NCBI GenBank assembly: GCA_027405735.1
Contig: JAPEHQ010000035.1
Coordinates: 1 to 25,714 of the forward strand
Source of the DNA: Mucor racemosus
Lineage: Eukaryota > Mucoromycota > Mucoromycetes > Mucorales > Mucoraceae
DNA: 25,714 nucleotides
Direction of reading: 5' to 3'
A program made the translations under genes and the position numbers. Each line of letters opens with the position of its first letter. Position 1 is the first letter of the stretch. The notes under the pieces are model-generated. The model was not told the origin of the DNA, did no database searches, and saw only the letters and a program-made list of their open reading frames with translations. Positions 1-8,933 of the stretch are shown one piece after another.

Positions 1-2684
1 ATACTGGGCAAGCAAGTTATATGTTTTGCAACATTAACCAGGAGCTACCACAAACATGCCAACTAATCGATTCTGAACATCATCCAGATCCTTGAAATCC
101 CGAAAGGAGAGGTGAGATATAGCTAGGCCATATTCGAGTTTTGGACGAATAAAGGCCTTGTACAAGCGCGAGCAGAGCAACAATGAAAAACCAGTGCGGT
201 TTACACCAACCGAATTCAACAGAGCCATCACCTGAATAGCACCAGAAGCCCGAAGAGACCGAATACCAGGGGCAAACAGACCTTTATACCGGAAAGGCAT
301 ACCCAAATAAGTGAACTCTTCTACGATAGGAAGGGGTTCATTATATAGAGTAAGTCTATGACCGGTAGCAGCATTAGGAGACCCAAGAACAGCACACTTA
401 GATGGTTTCCATCTGTAGCCCAGAGAGATAGAGTGATCAGAAGCTAGGTCCAACATATGCTGAACATCCGACCGACGCCCAAATATGGCAACATCATCAG
501 CAAAAGTAGACTATTGATTGCTATTGAGTTGGTCATACCAGGAGCACAGATCATAGAGGCACCAGAAGCAGCAGCACGCAGAGCACCAGGCAAAGAGTTG
601 ATATACAACGAGTACAGATGGGGACTAAGAACAGAGCCTTGCAGGACACCTGTAACCGGCGAGAAAGCAGCAGAGTTGTGGTTAGCAATGAGCACCGAGA
701 CAGAAACTTCATCAAACATGTTAATCAACAGACCAAGAACTGGACGAGGGAGAGCTGAGGTAGCGAGCAACTGCCAAATAACTCGACGATCTACTGTATC
801 ATAAGCTGCCTTAATATCTAAGAAGGCCACTACAGGGTAATGATGATGGATCAGAAAATAGTCATGCATCAAGTCATGTAAACAGAGGGCTTGATCCAGA
901 GGACTACGTTGAGGACGGAAACCACCTTGCGCAACATCAAGAGCAGGAGAATGAGCATCCAGATCAGGCATAATTGAAAATTCAAAGAGCTTACGCATCA
1001 CCGAAGTAAGAGAAATCGGTCGAAAATTACCAGGATCAGTAGCATCACCTTTCTTGAAGATAGGGAAGACCTGAGCTTGACGCCAGAGAGCCGGTGTGTA
1101 ACACCATTGATAGCACAAGGTAAACAGGAGAGACAACACAGGAGCAATTTCCGTCACCAGAGATTTGAGCATCTCAGCTTTGATATGGTCGGGACCAGGA
1201 GCTTTATTTGTGGGGAGCCGTTTAATATGAGATACTAAGGTATCAACATCAAAAAGTGACATATCCGTAGGTACACTAAAAGGCAGATCAGAATCAAAGG
1301 TTTCAGGAGGTGGAGGACGACTAGCAGAAGCAAGTAAAGAACCATTATAGACAGATTCGAGATGTGACCCCATAGTTGCGACCGAAGCAGCAGGACCATC
1401 AGGATGACTATATGTGGCAGAGGATTCTTTATGGCGTTTAATACGCTTAATAGCAGCAGTAGCTTTTGAGAAATCACTCTCCAATACAGCACAGAATTTT
1501 TTCCAGGACCTTCGCTTTGCAGCTTGTACCAATGACCGAAATTGACGGTGCGCATGTTTGTAGACAGCCCAGTTGTTGATTTTGGCAATCCCAGTGGAAT
1601 GTCGCCACTTGCTGTAGAGACGATCCCTTGAACGAGCAGCATCCTCAATTTCTAGAGTCCAGAACTTTTTCCAATGACCAGGACGACCAGTTTTCACACC
1701 AATAGAACCATCAAGAGAGTCATACAAACAGTGATTCAAAGAATCATTGAGTGCATCAATATCCGGGCGGATAGAAGGAGGAGCCGAGACCAAACCAGAC
1801 AGAGTATCCACCAGAGGAGCAACAGAAGAACGAAAAAGAGTTTGATATAGACTTAACGGCTTGATCATACCCAATTTTGAAAGCTTCCACTGCCGTCTTG
1901 GAGCCAGAACAGAATCACCAGACACCACCAAATCACCAGGAGGGGCTACATACTCGAAAGTAAGTAACATCAACCGATGATCAGAACCCAGAGACAGATC
2001 AGACTCAACCACCAGTTGAGGATTCAGCATAGCAGCCTCACCAATGTTAGTCAGAAACAGATCAATAATGCTACTTGCCTCCTTTTGACGTCGAAACGTC
2101 GTAAAGGTTTTAACACCATAAGCCAAAGAAGCATTCAGCACTGAGAGATCAAATTCCTCAAGCCAAGGTTTCAGAGCAACACCACGAGGGTTAGTAGCAA
2201 CATCACCAGTGAGAGACCCTAACCGAGCATTAAAGTCACCACATAAAATAGTATCCTTAGTCATAGGTAGTGAACTAAGAATCGAGAGCACCTTATCTGT
2301 TGATAAGGGTGGAGGAAAGTAAACACAATGAACCGTCAGGGTGCCAACCTTAAGGGACAGAGTGTGCGAATTATAAGAAGGAAGTTGAGAGACAGGATAG
2401 GGACAGGAAGGAGAGACAAAAGCAGTTATACCACCAGAACCTCGACCAGAAGCACCGGATACTTTCGTACCGTACAAGTGGAATTGGGACCAGTTAGTAG
2501 GAAAAGACCCAGAAGTAAGCCAAGTTTCAGTAACCAAGAGAACATGAGAATTCAGTACATGAGACAGAACATCATGAACGACAGAGGCACGTAGACCATT
2601 AGCATTCCATAGGGAGAGAGAAACAAATAAGGAGTGGACCGGGTTATTATTATACATAGGTGAGGATTCAACTGAAGAACTCAT
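1..2684 (-). CDS. LINE ORF2, unit A: endonuclease/reverse transcriptase (partial, apparent frameshift)
   Basis: ORF2 polyprotein of the LINE, cut by the window edge at about residue 896 of 1,120. The start ATG at 2682-2684 lies in the TAATG overlap with ORF1. The reading frame is continuous from residue 1 to about 727 (2684 down to about 504), then resumes in a different frame at 456-34. The break is the loss of one A in the run at 502-505, where every other copy has five A residues; it falls directly beside the codons of the catalytic FADD motif. Two further single-base losses lie near 36 and 48. Endonuclease and RT motifs upstream of the break match the intact copies. Because the losses are all in homopolymers and sit at the contig edge, I think this copy is more likely mis-sequenced than dead, but a real pseudogene cannot be excluded. 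Confidence 0.9.
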
Positions 2685-2686
2685 TA
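2682..2686 (-). promoter_or_regulatory. TAATG stop-start overlap, unit A
   Basis: Minus strand reads ATGGAACAATAATGAGTTC: the TAA stop of ORF1 and the ATG of ORF2 share one A. ORF2 is in the -1 frame relative to ORF1. This decides the ORF2 start. Confidence 0.85.
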
Positions 2687-3619
2687 TTGTTCCATTTCAG
2701 AACCATTAGAGTTTTCAGTGCGCTTACGAGCAGAGTTGAGCAAGAACTTAGCCTTCTTGGGTTCTTTTTCCTCAAAACGAGCCATAGCTTCAGATACAGC
2801 AACAGCCAATTCTTCGTCACAGATCCATCCTGCAGATACAAAGTATTTACCAACACCACTAACGTTGAGGGGGCGAAGGAAGGACAAAGTTTGCAGGGCA
2901 CGAGTGTTAGTAAATTCGTACATTAACGACTCACGGTCATTAATATGGAGGGCATCATATTTGGGATCAGCAATGTGTTGGGGATCCAAGGGATCAAAAC
3001 CCTCAATGATTTCGGCTTCGCACTTCTTCATGAGATCAAGAAATTCCTCAACATACTGTGTATGGAGAAGAATACCAATAACGCCAGAGGCAGGGAAACA
3101 GATGTCTAGGACACGACCAGTATCAACACCAACCTTGCGGAAGGTAGATCGAATTTCAGAGCGTAAAATCTTACCAGAGCGACCAATATATACATATTGG
3201 TATCCTTGGGGACCTTTAGCAGCAGCCGATTTGAAGAGGCGACCAGCAGCAACTCGCTTTTTAGCAGAGCGGGCGGGATCAGGAAGGTGAGCACCAGATT
3301 TAGCAGCATTAGCATACTTTGCATTGGAGTCTTTGGGTTTGGTAGTAGCTTGTTTAGAGACTTCATTACCTCCTTCAAGCGGAGGGTTGGTGGTGTTCGT
3401 AGGGTGACTGGATAGTTGACCCTGTAATTTTTCAATTACTAGGTCCTTGGTCAAAATATCCTTTTTCAAGGTGTTATTTTCGTTTTCTAACTTTTCCATT
3501 CGTAACAAGAGGCTTTCATGTTGGTGTACCTTCTCCTGTACTGAGGTAAGTTGTTGTTGAAACTGCAAAAGCAACTGTGGCAACTGATGCATATCAAAGT
3601 CTTGTAGATTTTCAAACAT
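2684..3619 (-). CDS. LINE ORF1, unit A: coiled-coil/RRM-like RNA-binding protein
   Basis: Complete 311-codon ORF1, the same protein as in units B, D, E and F. Residues about 13-70 have leucine-rich heptad spacing typical of a coiled coil. Residues about 138-205 look like an RRM fold, opening with YVYIG. The tail is basic (KKAKF to ARKRTEN). The product is expected to bind the element's RNA and form a ribonucleoprotein. The start ATG at 3617-3619 follows a spacer, and the TAA stop shares its last A with the ATG of ORF2. It is intact although its neighbouring ORF2 appears frameshifted. Confidence 0.93.
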   Translation of the reverse strand: MFENLQDFDMHQLPQLLLQFQQQLTSVQEKVHQHESLLLRMEKLENENNTLKKDILTKDLVIEKLQGQLSSHPTNTTNPPLEGGNEVSKQATTKPKDSNAKYANAAKSGAHLPDPARSAKKRVAAGRLFKSAAAKGPQGYQYVYIGRSGKILRSEIRSTFRKVGVDTGRVLDICFPASGVIGILLHTQYVEEFLDLMKKCEAEIIEGFDPLDPQHIADPKYDALHINDRESLMYEFTNTRALQTLSFLRPLNVSGVGKYFVSAGWICDEELAVAVSEAMARFEEKEPKKAKFLLNSARKRTENSNGSEMEQ

Positions 3620-4127
3620 GGCGATGAAATATTATTCAATAAGGTGCAAATTTAAAGAATAAAATGGAGGTGTCCAACAAGGCTGAAACTTATAAACAAT
3701 AAACTGCTATGGAAGGCGAGTATAATGGTATAGTTTGGAGTCGATTGGTGAACTAGTTGTTGAGATAAATGAGTTTTAATAAAAGATTGAGAAATTTCCT
3801 GTCGAAATGTCTTCAAAAGTTTAGAGAAACGGAAAGAGATGGGGATGTAGCTCAGGTTAAGAATTGGTTTTTTATTAATAAAATTTAAATGGGCACTCGA
3901 TATGAGCATAAGCCTTAAATTTAAGAAACATGGAGAAAAGAGAAACAAAAAACCCTTGACAGGGCACTATACTAATTTAAGGGAAAATGATGGTGTGGTA
4001 GTGGATATTGAGCAGTGAGATTAGTGGATGAACTGAAATTGATCTTGAGAGATTACCAACGGCTGGGAACTTTGATAAGACTTACCACCGAGGATCCGCA
4101 CAAAGAAAGCAATACAGTCATTTTTCA
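3620..4127 (-). promoter_or_regulatory. Inter-unit spacer between ORF1 (A) and ORF2 stop (B)
   Basis: 508 bp without a convincing gene. In the sense direction it must hold the 3' untranslated end of the upstream copy and the 5' leader, probably the promoter, of the next. Visible items: a minus-strand AATAAA followed by As (3868-3876), a plus-strand stretch resembling the start of tRNA-Ala (3841-3855), a 12-bp palindrome CTTAAATTTAAG and a pyrimidine-rich run on the minus strand. I see no TATA box I would trust. Confidence 0.7.
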
Positions 4128-7100
4128 TCAATGTTTAGTCTTTTTGTCAGTGAACCATAAAGATCCGGGATCTTGATCTGGAGCAATGACAGCCAATGGG
4201 TGTGAAATACAATCAATTGCATGAAGCAGAGAAAGTAAAGCCGACCAATATGGAGGAGGACCAGCCGAGGATTTGACCGGGAGACAGTTCAAAGCATGAT
4301 CGATCTTGTTGGTACCGAAAGGAGCAGAAGGTAAAGCATCTAGTAGCTCACCATCCAGAGCACGACAGGTCAGAAAATGATCTCGAGAGATATGAACACC
4401 CAAGGGTGACATACACGAACATTCTTCTCGCATGTTGGTGAACCGACCAAGGCGCCATCGAACCAGTCGACTGCGAGCAGAGCGACCTATTGGTAGATAT
4501 AGGATGGGATCAGGTCTCACAACAGAGGGACGACAAGCACGCAGCAAAGTATTAGATCCAGAAACAGCAGCCGCTTCCATTTGGCGATCTACCTGGTCTT
4601 GCCAATATTTGTTGAAAACAGAAACTAATCCAGCAGCAGAAGGAACAGGATCAGGTAACGACTGATACAATTTGTTTTCACAAATGTATTTATCTAACCT
4701 AGTGTAGGAAAGAGCGTTACGCAGGATCACCAAGAGACAGTCCTCAGGCAGGGTAGCAGCACGCAGAGCAAATCTAGTAGCTAGAACATTATAGCGATGT
4801 TTCATACTGGGCAAGCAAGTTATATGTTTTGCAACATTAAACCAGGAGCTACCCACAAACATGCCAACTAATCGATTCTGAACATCATCCAGATCCTTGA
4901 AATCCCGAAAGGAGAGGTGAGATATAGCTAGGCCATATTCGAGTTTTGGACGAATAAAGGCCTTGTACAAGCGCGAGCAGAGCAACAATGAAAAACCAGT
5001 GCGGTTTACACCAACCGAATTCAACAGAGCCATCACCTGAATAGCACCAGAAGCCCGAAGAGACCGAATACCAGGGGCAAACAGACCTTTATACCGGAAA
5101 GGCATACCCAAATAAGTGAACTCTTCTACGATAGGAAGGGGTTCATTATATAGAGTAAGTCTATGACCGGTAGCAGCATTAGGAGACCCAAGAACAGCAC
5201 ACTTAGATGGTTTCCATCTGTAGCCCAGAGAGATAGAGTGATCAGAAGCTAGGTCCAACATATGCTGAACATCCGACCGACGCCCAAATATGGCAACATC
5301 ATCAGCAAAAAGTAGACTATTGATTGCTATTGAGTTGGTCATACCAGGAGCACAGATCATAGAGGCACCAGAAGCAGCAGCACGCAGAGCACCAGGCAAA
5401 GAGTTGATATACAACGAGTACAGATGGGGACTAAGAACAGAGCCTTGCAGGACACCTGTAACCGGCGAGAAAGCAGCAGAGTTGTGGTTAGCAATGAGCA
5501 CCGAGACAGAAACTTCATCAAACATGTTAATCAACAGACCAAGAACTGGACGAGGGAGAGCTGAGGTAGCGAGCAACTGCCAAATAACTCGACGATCTAC
5601 TGTATCATAAGCTGCCTTAATATCTAAGAAGGCCACTACAGGGTAATGATGATGGATCAGAAAATAGTCATGCATCAAGTCATGTAAACAGAGGGCTTGA
5701 TCCAGAGGACTACGTTGAGGACGGAAACCACCTTGCGCAACATCAAGAGCAGGAGAATGAGCATCCAGATCAGGCATAATTGAAAATTCAAAGAGCTTAC
5801 GCATCACCGAAGTAAGAGAAATCGGTCGAAAATTACCAGGATCAGTAGCATCACCTTTCTTGAAGATAGGGAAGACCTGAGCTTGACGCCAGAGAGCCGG
5901 TGTGTAACACCATTGATAGCACAAGGTAAACAGGAGAGACAACACAGGAGCAATTTCCGTCACCAGAGATTTGAGCATCTCAGCTTTGATATGGTCGGGA
6001 CCAGGAGCTTTATTTGTGGGGAGCCGTTTAATATGAGATACTAAGGTATCAACATCAAAAAGTGACATATCCGTAGGTACACTAAAAGGCAGATCAGAAT
6101 CAAAGGTTTCAGGAGGTGGAGGACGACTAGCAGAAGCAAGTAAAGAACCATTATAGACAGATTCGAGATGTGACCCCATAGTTGCGACCGAAGCAGCAGG
6201 ACCATCAGGATGACTATATGTGGCAGAGGATTCTTTATGGCGTTTAATACGCTTAATAGCAGCAGTAGCTTTTGAGAAATCACTCTCCAATACAGCACAG
6301 AATTTTTTCCAGGACCTTCGCTTTGCAGCTTGTACCAATGACCGAAATTGACGGTGCGCATGTTTGTAGACAGCCCAGTTGTTGATTTTGGCAATCCCAG
6401 TGGAATGTCGCCACTTGCTGTAGAGACGATCCCTTGAACGAGCAGCATCCTCAATTTCTAGAGTCCAGAACTTTTTCCAATGACCAGGACGACCAGTTTT
6501 CACACCAATAGAACCATCAAGAGAGTCATACAAACAGTGATTCAAAGAATCATTGAGTGCATCAATATCCGGGCGGATAGAAGGAGGAGCCGAGACCAAA
6601 CCAGACAGAGTATCCACCAGAGGAGCAACAGAAGAACGAAAAAGAGTTTGATATAGACTTAACGGCTTGATCATACCCAATTTTGAAAGCTTCCACTGCC
6701 GTCTTGGAGCCAGAACAGAATCACCAGACACCACCAAATCACCAGGAGGGGCTACATACTCGAAAGTAAGTAACATCAACCGATGATCAGAACCCAGAGA
6801 CAGATCAGACTCAACCACCAGTTGAGGATTCAGCATAGCAGCCTCACCAATGTTAGTCAGAAACAGATCAATAATGCTACTTGCCTCCTTTTGACGTCGA
6901 AACGTCGTAAAGGTTTTAACACCATAAGCCAAAGAAGCATTCAGCACTGAGAGATCAAATTCCTCAAGCCAAGGTTTCAGAGCAACACCACGAGGGTTAG
7001 TAGCAACATCACCAGTGAGAGACCCTAACCGAGCATTAAAGTCACCACATAAAATAGTATCCTTAGTCATAGGTAGTGAACTAAGAATCGAGAGCACCTT

Positions 7101-7490
7101 ATCTGTTGATAAGGGTGGAGGAAAGTAAACACAATGAACCGTCAGGGTGCCAACCTTAAGGGACAGAGTGTGCGAATTATAAGAAGGAAGTTGAGAGACA
7201 GGATAGGGACAGGAAGGAGAGACAAAAGCAGTTATACCACCAGAACCTCGACCAGAAGCACCGGATACTTTCGTACCGTACAAGTGGAATTGGGACCAGT
7301 TAGTAGGAAAAGACCCAGAAGTAAGCCAAGTTTCAGTAACCAAGAGAACATGAGAATTCAGTACATGAGACAGAACATCATGAACGACAGAGGCACGTAG
7401 ACCATTAGCATTCCATAGGGAGAGAGAAACAAATAAGGAGTGGACCGGGTTATTATTATACATAGGTGAGGATTCAACTGAAGAACTCAT
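4128..7490 (-). CDS. LINE ORF2, unit B: apurinic-type endonuclease + reverse transcriptase
   Basis: A 1,120-codon replication protein of a non-LTR retrotransposon. It nicks target DNA and uses the free 3' end to prime reverse transcription of the element RNA. Endonuclease (EEP fold) spans about residues 20-245: WNANG with N28, TETW with E53, GDFN with D150 and N152, SIIDLF with D208 and GSDH with D235/H236, so the usual catalytic set is present. RT spans about 490-800: NKAPGPD 493-499, FLDIKAAYD with D623, GVLQGSVLSP 679-688 (the Q-G pair), catalytic FADD 728-731 (nt 5298-5309) and YLGMPF 793-798. A C-terminal Cys/His knuckle uses C1024, C1026, H1038 (or H1033) and C1042, just after a WRLGRF segment. 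I see no RNase H domain. The start is the ATG in the TAATG overlap with ORF1; the stop is TGA at 4128-4130. Confidence 0.97.
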   Translation of the reverse strand: MSSSVESSPMYNNNPVHSLFVSLSLWNANGLRASVVHDVLSHVLNSHVLLVTETWLTSGSFPTNWSQFHLYGTKVSGASGRGSGGITAFVSPSCPYPVSQLPSYNSHTLSLKVGTLTVHCVYFPPPLSTDKVLSILSSLPMTKDTILCGDFNARLGSLTGDVATNPRGVALKPWLEEFDLSVLNASLAYGVKTFTTFRRQKEASSIIDLFLTNIGEAAMLNPQLVVESDLSLGSDHRLMLLTFEYVAPPGDLVVSGDSVLAPRRQWKLSKLGMIKPLSLYQTLFRSSVAPLVDTLSGLVSAPPSIRPDIDALNDSLNHCLYDSLDGSIGVKTGRPGHWKKFWTLEIEDAARSRDRLYSKWRHSTGIAKINNWAVYKHAHRQFRSLVQAAKRRSWKKFCAVLESDFSKATAAIKRIKRHKESSATYSHPDGPAASVATMGSHLESVYNGSLLASASRPPPPETFDSDLPFSVPTDMSLFDVDTLVSHIKRLPTNKAPGPDHIKAEMLKSLVTEIAPVLSLLFTLCYQWCYTPALWRQAQVFPIFKKGDATDPGNFRPISLTSVMRKLFEFSIMPDLDAHSPALDVAQGGFRPQRSPLDQALCLHDLMHDYFLIHHHYPVVAFLDIKAAYDTVDRRVIWQLLATSALPRPVLGLLINMFDEVSVSVLIANHNSAAFSPVTGVLQGSVLSPHLYSLYINSLPGALRAAASGASMICAPGMTNSIAINSLLFADDVAIFGRRSDVQHMLDLASDHSISLGYRWKPSKCAVLGSPNAATGHRLTLYNEPLPIVEEFTYLGMPFRYKGLFAPGIRSLRASGAIQVMALLNSVGVNRTGFSLLLCSRLYKAFIRPKLEYGLAISHLSFRDFKDLDDVQNRLVGMFVGSSWFNVAKHITCLPSMKHRYNVLATRFALRAATLPEDCLLVILRNALSYTRLDKYICENKLYQSLPDPVPSAAGLVSVFNKYWQDQVDRQMEAAAVSGSNTLLRACRPSVVRPDPILYLPIGRSARSRLVRWRLGRFTNMREECSCMSPLGVHISRDHFLTCRALDGELLDALPSAPFGTNKIDHALNCLPVKSSAGPPPYWSALLSLLHAIDCISHPLAVIAPDQDPGSLWFTDKKTKH

Positions 7491-7492
7491 TA
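7488..7492 (-). promoter_or_regulatory. TAATG stop-start overlap, unit B
   Basis: One-base overlap of ORF1 TAA and ORF2 ATG. The silkworm LINE SART1 uses UAAUG for termination-coupled reinitiation; a similar mechanism is inferred here. There is no homology-independent proof in the sequence. Confidence 0.85.
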
Positions 7493-8425
7493 TTGTTCCA
7501 TTTCAGAACCATTAGAGTTTTCAGTGCGCTTACGAGCAGAGTTGAGCAAGAACTTAGCCTTCTTGGGTTCTTTTTCCTCAAAACGAGCCATAGCTTCAGA
7601 TACAGCAACAGCCAATTCTTCGTCACAGATCCATCCTGCAGATACAAAGTATTTACCAACACCACTAACGTTGAGGGGGCGAAGGAAGGACAAAGTTTGC
7701 AGGGCACGAGTGTTAGTAAATTCGTACATTAACGACTCACGGTCATTAATATGGAGGGCATCATATTTGGGATCAGCAATGTGTTGGGGATCCAAGGGAT
7801 CAAAACCCTCAATGATTTCGGCTTCGCACTTCTTCATGAGATCAAGAAATTCCTCAACATACTGTGTATGGAGAAGAATACCAATAACGCCAGAGGCAGG
7901 GAAACAGATGTCTAGGACACGACCAGTATCAACACCAACCTTGCGGAAGGTAGATCGAATTTCAGAGCGTAAAATCTTACCAGAGCGACCAATATATACA
8001 TATTGGTATCCTTGGGGACCTTTAGCAGCAGCCGATTTGAAGAGGCGACCAGCAGCAACTCGCTTTTTAGCAGAGCGGGCGGGATCAGGAAGGTGAGCAC
8101 CAGATTTAGCAGCATTAGCATACTTTGCATTGGAGTCTTTGGGTTTGGTAGTAGCTTGTTTAGAGACTTCATTACCTCCTTCAAGCGGAGGGTTGGTGGT
8201 GTTCGTAGGGTGACTGGATAGTTGACCCTGTAATTTTTCAATTACTAGGTCCTTGGTCAAAATATCCTTTTTCAAGGTGTTATTTTCGTTTTCTAACTTT
8301 TCCATTCGTAACAAGAGGCTTTCATGTTGGTGTACCTTCTCCTGTACTGAGGTAAGTTGTTGTTGAAACTGCAAAAGCAACTGTGGCAACTGATGCATAT
8401 CAAAGTCTTGTAGATTTTCAAACAT
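7490..8425 (-). CDS. LINE ORF1, unit B: coiled-coil/RRM-like RNA-binding protein
   Basis: A 311-codon first ORF of the bicistronic LINE transcript. Residues 1-12 are followed by a leucine/glutamine-rich coiled coil (about 13-70, with LLLQFQQQL and LLLRMEKLENEN), then a low-complexity polar linker (71-137), an RRM-like domain (about 138-205: YVYIG as a first strand, a helix around ILRSEIRSTFRKVG, VIGILLH as a central strand, a helix EEFLDLMKK), a C-terminal region to about 285 and a basic tail resembling a nuclear localisation signal. There are no CCHC zinc knuckles, which many fungal and plant LINE ORF1 proteins have. The layout is closer to the coiled-coil/RRM type, as in vertebrate L1. The expected role is trimerisation and RNA chaperone activity; both are inferred from architecture. 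The start ATG has the context ATCGCCATGT, acceptable for eukaryotic initiation. Confidence 0.92.
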   Translation of the reverse strand: MFENLQDFDMHQLPQLLLQFQQQLTSVQEKVHQHESLLLRMEKLENENNTLKKDILTKDLVIEKLQGQLSSHPTNTTNPPLEGGNEVSKQATTKPKDSNAKYANAAKSGAHLPDPARSAKKRVAAGRLFKSAAAKGPQGYQYVYIGRSGKILRSEIRSTFRKVGVDTGRVLDICFPASGVIGILLHTQYVEEFLDLMKKCEAEIIEGFDPLDPQHIADPKYDALHINDRESLMYEFTNTRALQTLSFLRPLNVSGVGKYFVSAGWICDEELAVAVSEAMARFEEKEPKKAKFLLNSARKRTENSNGSEMEQ

Positions 8426-8933
8426 GGCGATGAAATATTATTCAATAAGGTGCAAATTTAAAGAATAAAATGGAGGTGTCCAACAAGGCTGAAACTTATA
8501 AACAATAAACTGCTATGGAAGGCGAGTATAATGGTATAGTTTGGAGTCGATTGGTGAACTAGTTGTTGAGATAAATGAGTTTTAATAAAAGATTGAGAAA
8601 TTTCCTGTCGAAATGTCTTCAAAAGTTTAGAGAAACGGAAAGAGATGGGGATGTAGCTCAGGTTAAGAATTGGTTTTTTATTAATAAAATTTAAATGGGC
8701 ACTCGATATGAGCATAAGCCTTAAATTTAAGAAACATGGAGAAAAGAGAAACAAAAAACCCTTGACAGGGCACTATACTAATTTAAGGGAAAATGATGGT
8801 GTGGTAGTGGATATTGAGCAGTGAGATTAGTGGATGAACTGAAATTGATCTTGAGAGATTACCAACGGCTGGGAACTTTGATAAGACTTACCACCGAGGA
8901 TCCGCACAAAGAAAGCAATACAGTCATTTTTCA
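8426..8933 (-). promoter_or_regulatory. Inter-unit spacer between ORF1 (B) and ORF2 stop (C)
   Basis: 508 bp, the same as at 3620-4127. Minus-strand AATAAAAAA lies at 8674-8682 and the palindrome CTTAAATTTAAG at 8720-8731. If the A-tract marks the old 3' end, the 3' UTR would be about 250-260 bp and the 5' leader about 250 bp. A minus-strand open frame (8458-8715 from its first ATG, 85 codons) ends 33 bp before the ORF1 start; it is AT-rich and resembles no family I know. Confidence 0.7.
8674..8682 (-). terminator. Candidate polyadenylation signal / 3'-end A-tract
   Basis: On the minus strand this reads AATAAAAAA followed by CC. It is the only AATAAA followed directly by an A run in the spacer, about 250 bp after the ORF2 stop. 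It could be the poly(A) signal, or the remnant 3' tail marking the end of the upstream element. The same site occurs at 3868-3876, 15394-15402, 20200-20208 and 25006-25014. It is unproven as a processing site. Confidence 0.4.

Larger units (their letters stand above)
1..4127 (-). mobile_element. LINE unit A (3'-truncated by window edge)
   Basis: Position 1 corresponds to position 4804 of unit B, so about 680 bp of the sense-3' part of the unit lies outside the window. Three single-base losses relative to unit B fall near 36-37 (A), 48-49 (C) and 502-505 (A), all in short homopolymers. Past 510 the sequence matches the other units without indels that I can see. It contains partial ORF2, complete ORF1 and a complete spacer. 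Confidence 0.95.
4128..8933 (-). mobile_element. LINE unit B (complete)
   Basis: A complete 4,806-bp unit: ORF2 (4128-7490), ORF1 (7490-8425) and spacer (8426-8933). It is used here as the reference copy. The unit ends are drawn at the ORF2 stop for convenience; the true 5' and 3' ends of the transposon lie somewhere inside the spacer and cannot be fixed without an isolated insertion. Confidence 0.96.

Noticed and set aside
5290..5610. 106-codon plus-strand frame opposite the RT region, plus 77-, 88- and 72-codon plus-strand frames in each unit
   Set aside because: Shadows of ORF2/ORF1 codons on the opposite strand; arginine/serine-rich translations typical of antisense reading, with no start context or domain.
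6041..6454. 137-codon minus-strand frame within ORF2 (and 109- and 77-codon frames within ORF1)
   Set aside because: Alternative frames inside intact coding regions with leucine-rich nonsense composition; no evidence for overlapping genes.
7524..8096. 190-codon plus-strand open frame antisense to ORF1 (repeated in each unit; 191 codons at 12330-12905)
   Set aside because: It lies wholly opposite ORF1, whose protein has clear domain structure. The antisense translation shows no domain and is extended differently where the junction changes.
8647..8720. Full tRNA gene in the spacer
   Set aside because: Only the first ~15 bases resemble tRNA-Ala. No cloverleaf, anticodon arm, T-arm or B box follows.
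8458..8754. 98-codon minus-strand open frame in the spacer (also 3652-3948, 15178-15474, 19984-20280)
   Set aside because: It opens at a TTG; the first ATG gives 85 codons. The composition is AT-rich and hydrophobic without recognisable motifs, and it sits where UTR and promoter must be. At most a possible upstream ORF, not annotated as a gene.
8755..8790. Telomeric repeat between units (suggested by CCCTT and AAGGG near the spacer)
   Set aside because: Only single CCCTT and AAGGG occurrences are present, with no tandem TTAGGG or similar array.
8885..8910. 5' splice-donor-like GGTAAGTC on the minus strand just after the ORF2 stop
   Set aside because: It fits a donor consensus, but I find no convincing paired acceptor and intact ORFs need no splicing.
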